Part shown: piece by piece, positions 8,117 to 15,203 of the stretch | Layout of the letters: each line of letters opens with the position of its first letter | Position numbering within the stretch: the stretch's first letter is position 1 | IMG/VR virus record: IMGVR_UViG_3300021401_000029 | Coordinates: 1 to 27,890 of that record | Origin: a virus | Length of the DNA stretch: 27,890 nt | Strand: one strand, 5' to 3' | Program-made: the position numbers and the translations under genes | Notes under the pieces: model-generated | Seen by the model: only the letters and a program-made list of their open reading frames with translations | Databases searched by the model: none | What the model was told of the DNA's origin: nothing

Positions 8117-8261
8117 TCTTGCGGTTGTATTGGAAGAGTTAATACAAGTAAAAGCGGATAAGTTTTTTGGTAATGTGACAGTGTATATCGAGAACGGTGT
8201 GGCGTTCCGTATAGTGAAGTCTGAGAATATAATGGTTAAAGACCGCCTGCCAAAGGTTTAA
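8034..8261 (+). CDS. Small DUF2292/YezD-like protein (75 aa)
   Basis: The only ATG of this frame is 8034, giving an unusually long 83-base overlap with the previous gene. The Pro-rich first 24 residues lie in the overlap. The part after it (LPPDLAVVLEELI, then FGNVTVYIENGVAFRIVKSENI) has the helix plus 'G.V.....G....I..tE.i' beta pattern of small DUF2292/YezD-like proteins. That domain begins close to the upstream stop, so a downstream non-ATG start (for example TTG near 8130) or frame change cannot be excluded. Function of the family is unknown. It is the last gene before the structured leader of the capsid block. Confidence 0.55.
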   Translation: MPTISKLPVLLPPPPSKQVVSQTSLPPDLAVVLEELIQVKADKFFGNVTVYIENGVAFRIVKSENIMVKDRLPKV

Positions 8262-8335
8262 TTTACCAGGTAGGAAATGTTTCTGTATTGACTTCTTGGT
8301 AGGACCATCTATGTGGTAATGGTAGTTCCATAGTG

Positions 8336-8392
8336 GAGTGACCTGTTTAAGGGGCTCAAGTTTTTGAACTTGGCCCTTACTCTCCGTCACTC
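8336..8392 (+). promoter_or_regulatory. Two-tier hairpin in the leader of the protease-scaffold gene
   Basis: An outer perfect 7-bp stem pairs GAGTGAC at 8336-8342 with GTCACTC at 8386-8392. Inside it a second stem pairs AAGGG (8349-8353) with CCCTT (8374-8378), plus CAAGTT/AACTTG with two single-base bulges. The structure ends two bases before the ATG at 8395. There is no U tract, so an intrinsic terminator is unlikely; a structured translation or processing leader is more likely. A weak TTGACT at 8289-8294 lies upstream but lacks a convincing -10 partner. Pairing was read by eye and not folded. Confidence 0.4.
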
Positions 8393-8394
8393 AT

Positions 8395-10581
8395 ATGAAA
8401 CAAAAACGCGTCAAGCGTGCTCGGTCCGTGTTCGTTCGCAACCGCAGCGCCGCAAAGCTAATCCAGAACGAGCGCCAGGAAATCATTTTCAATCTGCGTC
8501 CATCCAAGAACCTGATCCGCAATGAGACGCTAGAGGGTCGGAAGTTCACCGTCGTGCCGATGGTGATGATGACAGAGGGGGTTCACAGAGGGTCCAATGG
8601 ATCTCTGTACTATCCCGCAGACGAGCTGGGCAAGACGCCTTGTGTCTGGAACATGAAGCCGATTGTCGTCAACCACCCTGAAGCTAACGGAGTGGGCATG
8701 AGCGCCTGTGATCCTGAGGTTGCGGAGAAGTACAAGATCGGAATGATCATGAACACGGAGTTTGATGATCTCGGCCGTCTCAAAGCAGAAGCCTGGATTG
8801 AGGCGCACCGGGCCGACGAGATTGAGCCACGGATCATGGAAGCCGTGGAGAACCAAACGATGATGGAGCTTTCCACAGGTGTCTTTGTTGATAAAGACTA
8901 TGTGGCAGGCGAATACGAAGGAGAAGCCTATGAAGCTATTGCGCGTAACTATCGCCCTGATCATCTCGCTGTACTACCGGACAAAAAAGGTGCCTGCGCT
9001 ATCGAGGACGGCGCTGGGTTCATCCGTAACCGTGCTGACGAAGCTCCTGGACTCGTTGACGCGATTCTTGTCTATAATGCGAAGAAGCCCTCACCGAGCA
9101 AAGACGAGCCCAAAGGAGATCCCGCACAAGCCGCGAGTCAGCAAGCTGTCAAAAAAGGAGCATGGGCAGTAATCGGAGGCACCAAGAAAGCACACGAGGG
9201 CGCAGCTCAAGCACACGAGAAAGCTGCGCGGCTCTATACTAAAGCGAAGAACAAAGCTTTTGCGGACTGGCACAACCAAAAAGCCAGTGACCACAAGAAC
9301 TGGGCTGACGAGGCTCCGGACGCTTCTGCAAAGCCCACGGACAACGAATTTGACGATGGTAATGGAGGCACCGATGCCAACGCGAACGACGACAAGGGTG
9401 TTCCGATCAAGGCAGAGGACAGCGATGCTGCTATCGCCCAAGCGACTGAGCGCAGCAACAAAGCAATGACAAGCGGCAAAGCTCGCCTGCACAAGAACGC
9501 TGCGATTGCTCACCGCTACGCCGCATCAGCTGTGCGCCGTGCAAACAAAGGGACGGATGACGTGCAGAGCAAATACCATATGAATGCGGCCAAGCTGCAT
9601 GACGCGATGGCAAAGAATTCAAAAGACATCACGGAGAACGAGCTGTCTTTTGACGACAAGCGTTCACAACTTTCCAAGCAACTGCGCGAAGGAAACCCGG
9701 AGTGCATGTGCTGGGTGAATGATGTGTTTGACGACTACTTCGTATATGACGACGGAAGTGGTAAACTGTTCAAACAAGACTACTGCGTCAACGATGACGA
9801 CACTTTGGAATTTGAGGGCGAGCCCGCAGCGGTGGTTCGCAAGACCTCTTACGAGCCCGCTGCAAACGAAGCCCTTCGGGGTACTATAACCAAAAACAAC
9901 AAGAACATGAATAAGAAGAAACTGATCGAAGCTCTAATCGCTAATCACGGTTGGGAGGAAAGTGATCGGAAGTACCTCTTGGGACTTCCTGAGGAGCGCC
10001 TTCTGGTGCTCCACAACCAAGCCGAAGCACTTGCGACGAAAAATACGCAAACTGCCAAGGACCACGCCAATGTATCTGATCCTGATGAGGACTCGGATGC
10101 CGAAGACAATCAGGACGACGATCGCGGCGAGCATGACAACGGTGGTACGTCTGCGGAAACGATCAAGAAAGGTGCTGCGGGAAAAGCCACTGTTGGCGCC
10201 ACCAAAGAAACCATGAATCAACGCAAGCCCAAAAAGGTTACGTTGAATGAGTGGATGGAAACCGCTCCTCCTGAAGTCCAAGAAGCTGTGCGCGAAGCCC
10301 AGGTCGTGGTGCAGAATGAGCGGACCAAGCTCATTGAAAGCATTACCGCCAACGAGGCTAACGAGTACGACGAGAACGAGCTGAAAGCGATGCCCATGCC
10401 GCAGCTCCGCAAGCTCGCCAAGATCGCTGGCATCGGCAGCGTCGAGAATGCTTTCGAGCAAGCTCAGCGCCGTCCCAACTACTCAGGCCAAGGTGACGCG
10501 GCCCCGATTAAGAATGAGGACGGCTCAGAAGACAATGAAGTCTTGGAAGTTCCCGTGATGAACTTCGAGCGGGCTTCATAA
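8395..10581 (+). CDS. Prohead protease (DUF2213-like) fused to a scaffold domain
   Basis: 728 residues. The N-terminal 220 residues carry the DUF2213 prohead protease pattern: KPIVVNHPEANG (His at about 94), MMELSTGVFVD (Ser at about 160), and NYRPDHLAVLPDKKGAC (His at about 190). This family cleaves the scaffold and capsid precursors during maturation. Residues 225-410 are Ala/Lys/Asp-rich with two His/Ala-rich helical modules (about 267-302 and 362-407). A compact Cys/Asp/aromatic region (about 437-485) precedes the C-terminal 220 acidic, helical residues, which look like scaffold. A-rich coding sequence just before the in-frame ATG at 9907 suggests a nested scaffold product. The gene is followed by decoration and capsid genes, the usual order. 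No frameshift is visible. Confidence 0.85.
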   Translation: MKQKRVKRARSVFVRNRSAAKLIQNERQEIIFNLRPSKNLIRNETLEGRKFTVVPMVMMTEGVHRGSNGSLYYPADELGKTPCVWNMKPIVVNHPEANGVGMSACDPEVAEKYKIGMIMNTEFDDLGRLKAEAWIEAHRADEIEPRIMEAVENQTMMELSTGVFVDKDYVAGEYEGEAYEAIARNYRPDHLAVLPDKKGACAIEDGAGFIRNRADEAPGLVDAILVYNAKKPSPSKDEPKGDPAQAASQQAVKKGAWAVIGGTKKAHEGAAQAHEKAARLYTKAKNKAFADWHNQKASDHKNWADEAPDASAKPTDNEFDDGNGGTDANANDDKGVPIKAEDSDAAIAQATERSNKAMTSGKARLHKNAAIAHRYAASAVRRANKGTDDVQSKYHMNAAKLHDAMAKNSKDITENELSFDDKRSQLSKQLREGNPECMCWVNDVFDDYFVYDDGSGKLFKQDYCVNDDDTLEFEGEPAAVVRKTSYEPAANEALRGTITKNNKNMNKKKLIEALIANHGWEESDRKYLLGLPEERLLVLHNQAEALATKNTQTAKDHANVSDPDEDSDAEDNQDDDRGEHDNGGTSAETIKKGAAGKATVGATKETMNQRKPKKVTLNEWMETAPPEVQEAVREAQVVVQNERTKLIESITANEANEYDENELKAMPMPQLRKLAKIAGIGSVENAFEQAQRRPNYSGQGDAAPIKNEDGSEDNEVLEVPVMNFERAS
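9907..10581 (+). CDS. Possible nested scaffold protein from internal in-frame start (224 aa)
   Basis: ATG 9907 is in frame at residue 505 of the protease ORF. It is preceded by an A/C-rich, G-poor stretch (ATAACCAAAAACAACAAGAAC) resembling the leaders of other structural genes here, and it opens with MNKKKLIEALIANHG, a typical N-terminus. The product would be the acidic, coiled-coil-rich scaffold alone, as with lambda Nu3 nested in C. This is inference from leader similarity and family precedent; there is no Shine-Dalgarno to confirm it. Confidence 0.4.
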   Translation: MNKKKLIEALIANHGWEESDRKYLLGLPEERLLVLHNQAEALATKNTQTAKDHANVSDPDEDSDAEDNQDDDRGEHDNGGTSAETIKKGAAGKATVGATKETMNQRKPKKVTLNEWMETAPPEVQEAVREAQVVVQNERTKLIESITANEANEYDENELKAMPMPQLRKLAKIAGIGSVENAFEQAQRRPNYSGQGDAAPIKNEDGSEDNEVLEVPVMNFERAS

Positions 10582-10633
10582 TCACACCCACTCAAAACAA
10601 ACTTAGAAACAAAGCATTTAACTAAATACTAAT

Positions 10634-11125
10634 ATGGCTAATCTAGTAATTCCTACTCCGCAAAAGCCGCGCCGGATCGAACTCGCCACGAATGTGATGC
10701 GCGAGGAAAATATCGCCGCTGTTGCTATCTACCCGGGCATGTTGGCAATGCTGACGTCTACCGGTCAAGTTCAGCCGCATACCACTTCAGGAGGTGCTGC
10801 GATGAAACGCTTCGTCGTTGAAGAAGCTCTTGTGAGCCGCAACGATCCTGCGCAATCAGGCGGTGTCTCGAACGTCAACACGCAATACGCCATCGGTGCG
10901 CTTGTGCCCTCTCGCGTGTACCGTGCAGGCGATCGCATCAATGCGCTGCTCGTCGCCGGGCAGAATTATCCGGTGGGCACTAAGCTCATGTCGGATGGTG
11001 CGGGTCGCTTGACTCCTGTCACGAGCACTAACGTCGTCCTTGCTGAGGTTGACGAATTCGGCGGGGGTGTCAACCTCACCGCCACCGGAGCCGTTGACAC
11101 GCTGTGCAGCGTGCGTCTCTGGTAA
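10634..11125 (+). CDS. Head decoration/stabilisation protein (probable)
   Basis: 163 residues, soluble and beta-rich, with no signal. It lies between protease-scaffold and the major capsid gene, where capsid decoration proteins are found. Stretches such as AAVAIYPGMLAMLTSTGQV, ALVPSRVYRAGDRINALL and YPVGTKLMSDGAGRLTPV are the beta-strand-turn pattern of small phage cement proteins. The G-poor leader at 10582-10633 has no ribosome site, as with the next genes. The role is inferred from position and composition; no specific decoration family is claimed. Confidence 0.75.
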   Translation: MANLVIPTPQKPRRIELATNVMREENIAAVAIYPGMLAMLTSTGQVQPHTTSGGAAMKRFVVEEALVSRNDPAQSGGVSNVNTQYAIGALVPSRVYRAGDRINALLVAGQNYPVGTKLMSDGAGRLTPVTSTNVVLAEVDEFGGGVNLTATGAVDTLCSVRLW

Positions 11126-11172
11126 ACGAGCCGTAACGAATCCAAAAGCAAAACAACTAAAAACTAAAACAT

Positions 11173-12270
11173 ATGAATATGGATTTCATTCTTAACGGCT
11201 CCGCTCACGGCAGCGTCGCTTCACGTTTGATGAACTCAGGCGGAGATGTCAACATCTTCCGTCCGTACATCAAAAACATCAACGGTCGCGATGTCTCGTG
11301 CATCACGGTCAACAAGTTTAACCCGAAGACGGGAAAAATGGTTGCACACGCTGTTCCTACGAACAACGCTAATGCTACCATGCGCTACGATGAGTGGCGC
11401 CAGCTTGACACCGCGGTGCTCAAGGCGGCTCGCGGTCGCTTGCGGTTTGTGGCTGACCTCCGTGCAAACGGGCTTCAGTTCACCATCCCGAACGGTCTCG
11501 CCAAAACCGTGCTGAGCACGGAATCGAGCACGGACCCGGGGTCGGCCTCAGTTAGCATGGACGGCTTGCGTAAAGGCAATTCCGATCGCCAAGAGTACGC
11601 GATGACGAACTTGCCCTTGCCGCTGATCCATTCGGACTTCAGCTTCAGCGCCCGCCAGATCATGGCGTCTCGTGAAAGCTCCACTCCGATCGATACATCG
11701 GGCGCCGAGGCCGCAGCTCGCCGTGTGGCGGAAGTGGCTGAGCAGATGGCTCTGGGTAACTGGAGCGGTGGCAGCTTTGCGTTTGGTGGCGGTACCGTTT
11801 ACGGTGCCACGACCTTCCCGCAACGGCTCACCTATAGCATCCACCAGCCCACAGTCACGGGTTGGATTCCCTCAAAGACGCTCGCAGACGTGTTGGCCAT
11901 GAAACAGGCCAGCATCAGTGCGCTGCACTTTGGACCCTGGATTCTGTACTGCTCCACCAACTGGGATCAGTACCTCGACAACGACTATATCCTCACGGGT
12001 GGAAACGTCGCGACGCAAACGCTCCGCGAACGTCTCAAGTCGATTGACGGGATCCAGGATGTCCGTGCGCTGGACTTCCTCACGGGCTTCCAGTTCCTGC
12101 TCGTGCAGCAAAGCAGCGACGTCGTCCGCGAAGTCGTGGGCCTTGACTTCACCACTGTGCAGTGGCAAGAAGAGGGCGGCCTGAAAATGAACTATAAGGT
12201 CATGGCGATCTTGGTTCCTCAGTTCCGCGCCGACATTAACGGCAACACAGGCATCGTTCACGGCAGCTAA
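11173..12270 (+). CDS. Major capsid protein (HK97-fold, inferred)
   Basis: 365 residues from ATG 11173; a second ATG lies two codons on. Position after protease-scaffold and decoration and before a strong terminator, plus length and composition, fit the HK97-fold capsid protein. Visible elements include an N-terminal arm, a beta-rich NPKTGKMVAHAVP E-loop-like stretch, a long helix AEAAARRVAEVAEQMALGNW (about 176-195) as the spine helix, and a C-terminal strand set WQEEGGLKMNYKVMAIL. No delta-domain is obvious before residue 60, so scaffolding is probably supplied by the separate scaffold domain. GC and G-poor leader match the neighbours. It is probably among the most expressed genes here. Confidence 0.88.
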   Translation: MNMDFILNGSAHGSVASRLMNSGGDVNIFRPYIKNINGRDVSCITVNKFNPKTGKMVAHAVPTNNANATMRYDEWRQLDTAVLKAARGRLRFVADLRANGLQFTIPNGLAKTVLSTESSTDPGSASVSMDGLRKGNSDRQEYAMTNLPLPLIHSDFSFSARQIMASRESSTPIDTSGAEAAARRVAEVAEQMALGNWSGGSFAFGGGTVYGATTFPQRLTYSIHQPTVTGWIPSKTLADVLAMKQASISALHFGPWILYCSTNWDQYLDNDYILTGGNVATQTLRERLKSIDGIQDVRALDFLTGFQFLLVQQSSDVVREVVGLDFTTVQWQEEGGLKMNYKVMAILVPQFRADINGNTGIVHGS

Positions 12271-12295
12271 GTTTGCGCAAGAGACGCAATATAAT

Positions 12296-12343
12296 CTAGG
12301 GCGGCGTGCTAATTAAACGCCGTTTGGCAGGCAGCCGCCCTAG
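12296..12343 (+). terminator. Strong inverted repeat after the capsid gene, probable terminator
   Basis: A perfect 10-bp stem pairs CTAGGGCGGC at 12296-12305 with GCCGCCCTAG at 12334-12343, extended by three further pairs across a bulge (12307-12309 with 12331-12333). Within it CGGCGT (12302-12307) can instead pair with ACGCCG (12317-12322), so two exclusive hairpins are possible. The site lies 26 bases after the capsid stop. No run of T follows, so it may be a pause, RNA-stability or factor-dependent element rather than a classic intrinsic terminator. Confidence 0.65.
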
Positions 12344-12357
12344 TTCACTTTCGCAGT

Positions 12358-12385
12358 AAACACACCACACAAAACACACACCACC
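12358..12385 (+). promoter_or_regulatory. CA-rich, SD-less leader
   Basis: The 28 bases before ATG 12386 contain only A and C (for example ACACCACACAAAACACAC) and no Shine-Dalgarno. A very similar leader precedes the tail chaperone at 20022. Such unstructured A/C leaders suit S1-type or SD-independent initiation; that is inference. Confidence 0.45.
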
Positions 12386-12844
12386 ATGAGACAGAAACAA
12401 GCGTTTAAAGTTAAGACAGGAATCCACTATCACCGCGAACCCGGTCAGGAAAAAACAGTGCCCTTCGGCAAGGGGCAGGAGGCGGGAGACACTATTGTCA
12501 CAACCCAGGATTTGATCGGCCGTTTCCCGGAGAAGTTCGAGCTTATGCATGAGGCTCGCATCCCGCAAGCCGCAGAAGCTACCGTCGCAGCCGTTCCGCC
12601 CGCACAACCCGCCGCAGCGCCTCAAGATTCACTGCGTGTAGGGGGCGAGCAAGAGGAAGCCCCTAACGGCACGCACCCGGTTGATGCCACCAAGGACTTC
12701 CCTAAGGCGAAGAAGCTGGGCTTTGTGGTCTTTGAGCGTGCCGGGAAATATTACGTCGCGGACAAAGACAATCCCGAAAAGTTCGCTAACAAGAAAGGCT
12801 TGGCCAAGGCTGAAGTTGAGGCTTTTGCCATTGACCAAGCGTGA
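12386..12844 (+). CDS. Hypothetical head protein (152 aa)
   Basis: Lies directly after the capsid terminator and before the connector genes, a position often held by small head or head-tail proteins. The first 58 residues (VKTGIHYHREPGQEKTVPFG, then TTQDLIGRFPEKFEL) form a small beta-like domain. A Pro/Ala/Gln linker follows at about 59-80, then a C-terminal region with KLGFVVFERAGKYYVADKD and a helix KKGLAKAEVEAFAID. No family identified. The stop overlaps the GTG of the next gene (12841-12844). The SD-less A/C leader is described separately. Confidence 0.65.
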   Translation: MRQKQAFKVKTGIHYHREPGQEKTVPFGKGQEAGDTIVTTQDLIGRFPEKFELMHEARIPQAAEATVAAVPPAQPAAAPQDSLRVGGEQEEAPNGTHPVDATKDFPKAKKLGFVVFERAGKYYVADKDNPEKFANKKGLAKAEVEAFAIDQA

Positions 12845-13509
12845 AGTGGGAAATCACAAAAGAGTGGGAGGGACAAGACGCCTTCATTTTAGGCGGCGGT
12901 CCCTCCCTGCGGGGATTCGATTGGTCGAAGTTTGAAGGCAGAAACACCATAGGGTGCAATTCCGCCTATATCCTCGGACCTCGAGTTGCTAAGCTGTGTC
13001 TATTTAGCGACAACGACTGGTTTGAGAAGAACGAAGACGGATTGATGGCTTACAGCTTTGCTGGAGGCCGCTGCGTCACCCATTGTGAATATGTGCCACG
13101 AGATTTGCATTGGGTTTCTTGCCTCGAGCGCCAAATGAAGTTCTTCTTGGATGATGGAACGATCTATCATGGCTACGGGGGCAACAGCGGTTCCGCTGCT
13201 CTGCATCTTGCATTACTGATGGGGGCGCGACGTGTATTCCTCTTTGGCTTCGACGGAGCACTAGGACAACACGGAGAGAGCAACTGGCATGACCGTGCGA
13301 TTGAATCTCCTAACGCTAAAGTTTACATCAAGTTTAACACTGCATGGGATGTTATTTCCACGGAGTACCGAAAAGTATTTCCTGGTACGGAAATCTACAA
13401 CTGCAATCCCAATTCGGCTATCACCCATTTCATCAAAACGGAGCCGGATATGGCGTTGGAGGGGTGGTGTGGCGGATTTACCACCTCAAAAAAGGAGGCT
13501 GTTGCCTAA
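12841..13509 (+). CDS. DUF115/sialyltransferase-like protein, probable glycan enzyme
   Basis: 222 residues from GTG 12841 (GTGA overlap). The N-terminus FILGGGPSLRGFDWSKFEG (about residues 15-33) is followed by TIGCNSAYILG. Further on, YGGNSGSAALHLAL (about 111-124) and GARRVFLFGFDGALG (about 127-141) give the Rossmann-like order shared by MptE/DUF115 proteins and GT42 sialyltransferases ('G.GPSL...D......v.r.N', later 'N/T-SG...a...A..lG...iyl.G.D'). These families use CMP-sugars or related substrates; the exact substrate is not visible. A glycan enzyme among connector genes is unusual and suggests virion or receptor modification. It ends in a TAATG junction with the next gene. Confidence 0.65.
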   Translation: MKWEITKEWEGQDAFILGGGPSLRGFDWSKFEGRNTIGCNSAYILGPRVAKLCLFSDNDWFEKNEDGLMAYSFAGGRCVTHCEYVPRDLHWVSCLERQMKFFLDDGTIYHGYGGNSGSAALHLALLMGARRVFLFGFDGALGQHGESNWHDRAIESPNAKVYIKFNTAWDVISTEYRKVFPGTEIYNCNPNSAITHFIKTEPDMALEGWCGGFTTSKKEAVA

Positions 13510-13958
13510 TGCTACCTGGACGCACAACTAGATCTCTAGTGGCAGGGATCATTGAAGTCGATCTCACCATTGTCCAGACAGACATGAGTGGGCTTGATCC
13601 TTTTATTGACATCGCTAATGAGCTTGTCACTGAATGCTGCACTACTACAGGTGCCACGTACTTGCCTTATCGCCTCGAGATGATTGAACGCTGGCTCACG
13701 GCGCACTTCTACGCCATGCGCGACGAGCGGCCGCAGATGGAACGAGCGGGTCCTGTTGCTCAGACTTTCCAAAAGGTAGTAGATACAGGCTTTGAGGCAA
13801 CACTGTACGGACAGCAGGCGATTCGTCTCGATACTCGCGGCGGGTTAGCGGCGAAGAACAACAAGACCAAGCACATGAGGGATTTGCCTGTTGGTATCTT
13901 TCACTTAGGGCGCCGTGGCTCATTCAATCTCAACCCCCCAACTAATCCTATCCCATGA
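13509..13958 (+). CDS. Head-tail connector/adaptor protein (probable)
   Basis: Start taken at ATG 13509, sharing a base with the previous stop (TAATG); an upstream ATG at 13344 would run through the glycan gene and is rejected. The 149 residues are helical, with DPFIDIANELVTECC, YRLEMIERWLTAHFYAM and FEATLYGQQAIRLD as the family-like pattern of small adaptor proteins that sit under the portal (helix, 'W.aAH', then 'T.YGQqA..lD'). It lies directly before the closure-like gene (ATGA, 13955-13958). Identification rests on the pattern and gene order; the precise adaptor family is not certain. Confidence 0.75.
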   Translation: MLPGRTTRSLVAGIIEVDLTIVQTDMSGLDPFIDIANELVTECCTTTGATYLPYRLEMIERWLTAHFYAMRDERPQMERAGPVAQTFQKVVDTGFEATLYGQQAIRLDTRGGLAAKNNKTKHMRDLPVGIFHLGRRGSFNLNPPTNPIP

Positions 13959-14302
13959 GCGTAATCACACGCATGAGAAAGCAGCAGGCGGTTTGGTGGG
14001 GGCAGACGGATGCTCCCGATAGCTTCGGTGTGCCTCGTTTGAATGTACCTGTGCAGATCCTGTGTCGCTGGGATGACGAGACAGTGGAGTTTATAGGCAA
14101 AGACGGAACTCCACAGGTTAGCAAAGCCGTTGTCTATGTGGACCGAGATATGCAGATTGGAGATATCTTGTGGCTCGGATCCATTGCTAACATTGCCACG
14201 TCACAAGCGCCGCGCGTGAATGCAGGCTGGGTGGAAATTAAAGGCTGGAAGAAGAATCCCAATTTCAAGGCTAGTGAATTTCTAAGAACCGCGTATTGCT
14301 AA
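13955..14302 (+). CDS. Head closure/stopper-like protein
   Basis: 115 residues, beta-rich. The pattern QQAVWWGQTDAPDSFG, then PVQILCRWDDETVEF, SKAVVYVDRDMQIGDILWLG is that of small head-closure/connector proteins that plug the portal before tail joining. ATGA-coupled to the adaptor-like gene. Only two bases separate its stop from the next ATG. Standard position between adaptor and tail completion genes supports the role. Confidence 0.75.
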   Translation: MSVITRMRKQQAVWWGQTDAPDSFGVPRLNVPVQILCRWDDETVEFIGKDGTPQVSKAVVYVDRDMQIGDILWLGSIANIATSQAPRVNAGWVEIKGWKKNPNFKASEFLRTAYC

Positions 14303-14304
14303 AA

Positions 14305-14739
14305 ATGTTTGTCGCCGAACTAAGTGGACTTCCTGAGGCACTCGCTAAGATTAAGGAATCTTACAAGCGAAAGGGCGACGCCGTGACACGAGGGCTTAAG
14401 AAAGCTGGTTTGCAGTTGCAACGCTGGAGCCAGCAAATTGTGCCTGTCGACAAGGGTATTCTCAAAGGCAGCGCGTTTACTCGCCTCACTAAAGACGCAG
14501 GATTTGATTCTGAAGTTCAAGTAGGGTACGCGGCAGGGTACGCAATCTTCGTCCACGAGAAGTTAGACGCTGCGCACGGAGCCGCCTATAACGAGAAGTA
14601 TGCGGCGCAGATTGAAGCAGGCGACAGCGGCTTTCATTCCCGAGGAGAAAACCAACAAGCGAAGTTCCTTGAACAGCCTGCCCGCGAACACGCACAAGAC
14701 ATCAAAAACATTGTGGCAGAGGAGGCACGACGCGGATGA
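14305..14739 (+). CDS. HK97 gp10-like tail completion/joining protein
   Basis: 144 residues from ATG 14305; a TTG at 14296 would overlap the previous gene by seven bases and is less likely. The central KAGLQLQRWSQQIVPVDKGILKGSAF segment (read in two parts, about residues 34-60), the GYAIFVHEKLDAAHG stretch and the FLEQPAREHAQDI helix are typical of the HK97 gp10 family: helix, 'vPvdtG.L..s', then '.Yai.vhe', then 'fl..a'. It helps join head and tail. ATGA overlap with the tail terminator gene (14736-14739). Confidence 0.82.
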   Translation: MFVAELSGLPEALAKIKESYKRKGDAVTRGLKKAGLQLQRWSQQIVPVDKGILKGSAFTRLTKDAGFDSEVQVGYAAGYAIFVHEKLDAAHGAAYNEKYAAQIEAGDSGFHSRGENQQAKFLEQPAREHAQDIKNIVAEEARRG

Positions 14740-15200
14740 TCAACCCACAATCAGCTGTCTTGCGTCAGTTGCTGCTCAACCAAGGAGGATTGGTTAGTAA
14801 CCCCGATGTTACGTCGAACACCTCGCCTTGGCCTTGTTTTTTATCCTCAATGCCTGACGGGACGTTGGTGCCAACTGAGGCTGTGTGTATTTACGACACT
14901 GCGGGACAAAAAGATGGGCGTATTTTAGCCACGGGAGAAGTCATTCGTCATTTAGGTGCGCAAATAAAAGTCCGCGCCATAACCTACCTCGATGCGTGGG
15001 AGGAGATGGAACAGATTAAATCTTTTATAGACAGTGTGGGCGTAGGCGGAGCTGTATCTGTCACCTACAATGGACACACTTACCAAGTTTTCAATATCAC
15101 TCGCCCCCATGAACCTTTCGATTTAGGGCTAGAGCCCAACCAACCAAAGCTCCGCCGCAACATTGTTCTAAATGTGCTGATGAGCGTAACTGAAATATAA
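14736..15200 (+). CDS. Tail terminator-like protein
   Basis: 154 residues, alpha/beta. The middle (AVCIYDTAGQKDGRILATGEVI, in two parts near residues 48-69) and YLDAWEEMEQIKSFID (about 87-102), followed by beta strands, match the common siphovirus tail-terminator/minor tail layout in which a helical 'A.e.m..i...ld' segment follows a short strand set. It caps the tail tube and contacts the head. Gene order (gp10-like, then this, then tail tube) supports it, although 4.3 kb of adhesin genes separate it from the tube here. Confidence 0.72.
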   Translation: MINPQSAVLRQLLLNQGGLVSNPDVTSNTSPWPCFLSSMPDGTLVPTEAVCIYDTAGQKDGRILATGEVIRHLGAQIKVRAITYLDAWEEMEQIKSFIDSVGVGGAVSVTYNGHTYQVFNITRPHEPFDLGLEPNQPKLRRNIVLNVLMSVTEI

Positions 15201-15203
15201 AAC

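Noticed and set aside
8349-8378. Intrinsic terminator before the protease gene
   Set aside because: No T run after the stem and only two bases between the whole structure and the start codon; a leader structure is more likely.
9934-10461. 175-codon minus-strand ORF over the scaffold region
   Set aside because: Opposite an acidic, biased plus-strand gene; typical shadow of such composition.
13344-13508. Upstream extension of the connector gene to ATG 13344
   Set aside because: Would overlap the DUF115-like gene by 165 bases; the TAATG at 13507-13511 gives the expected start.
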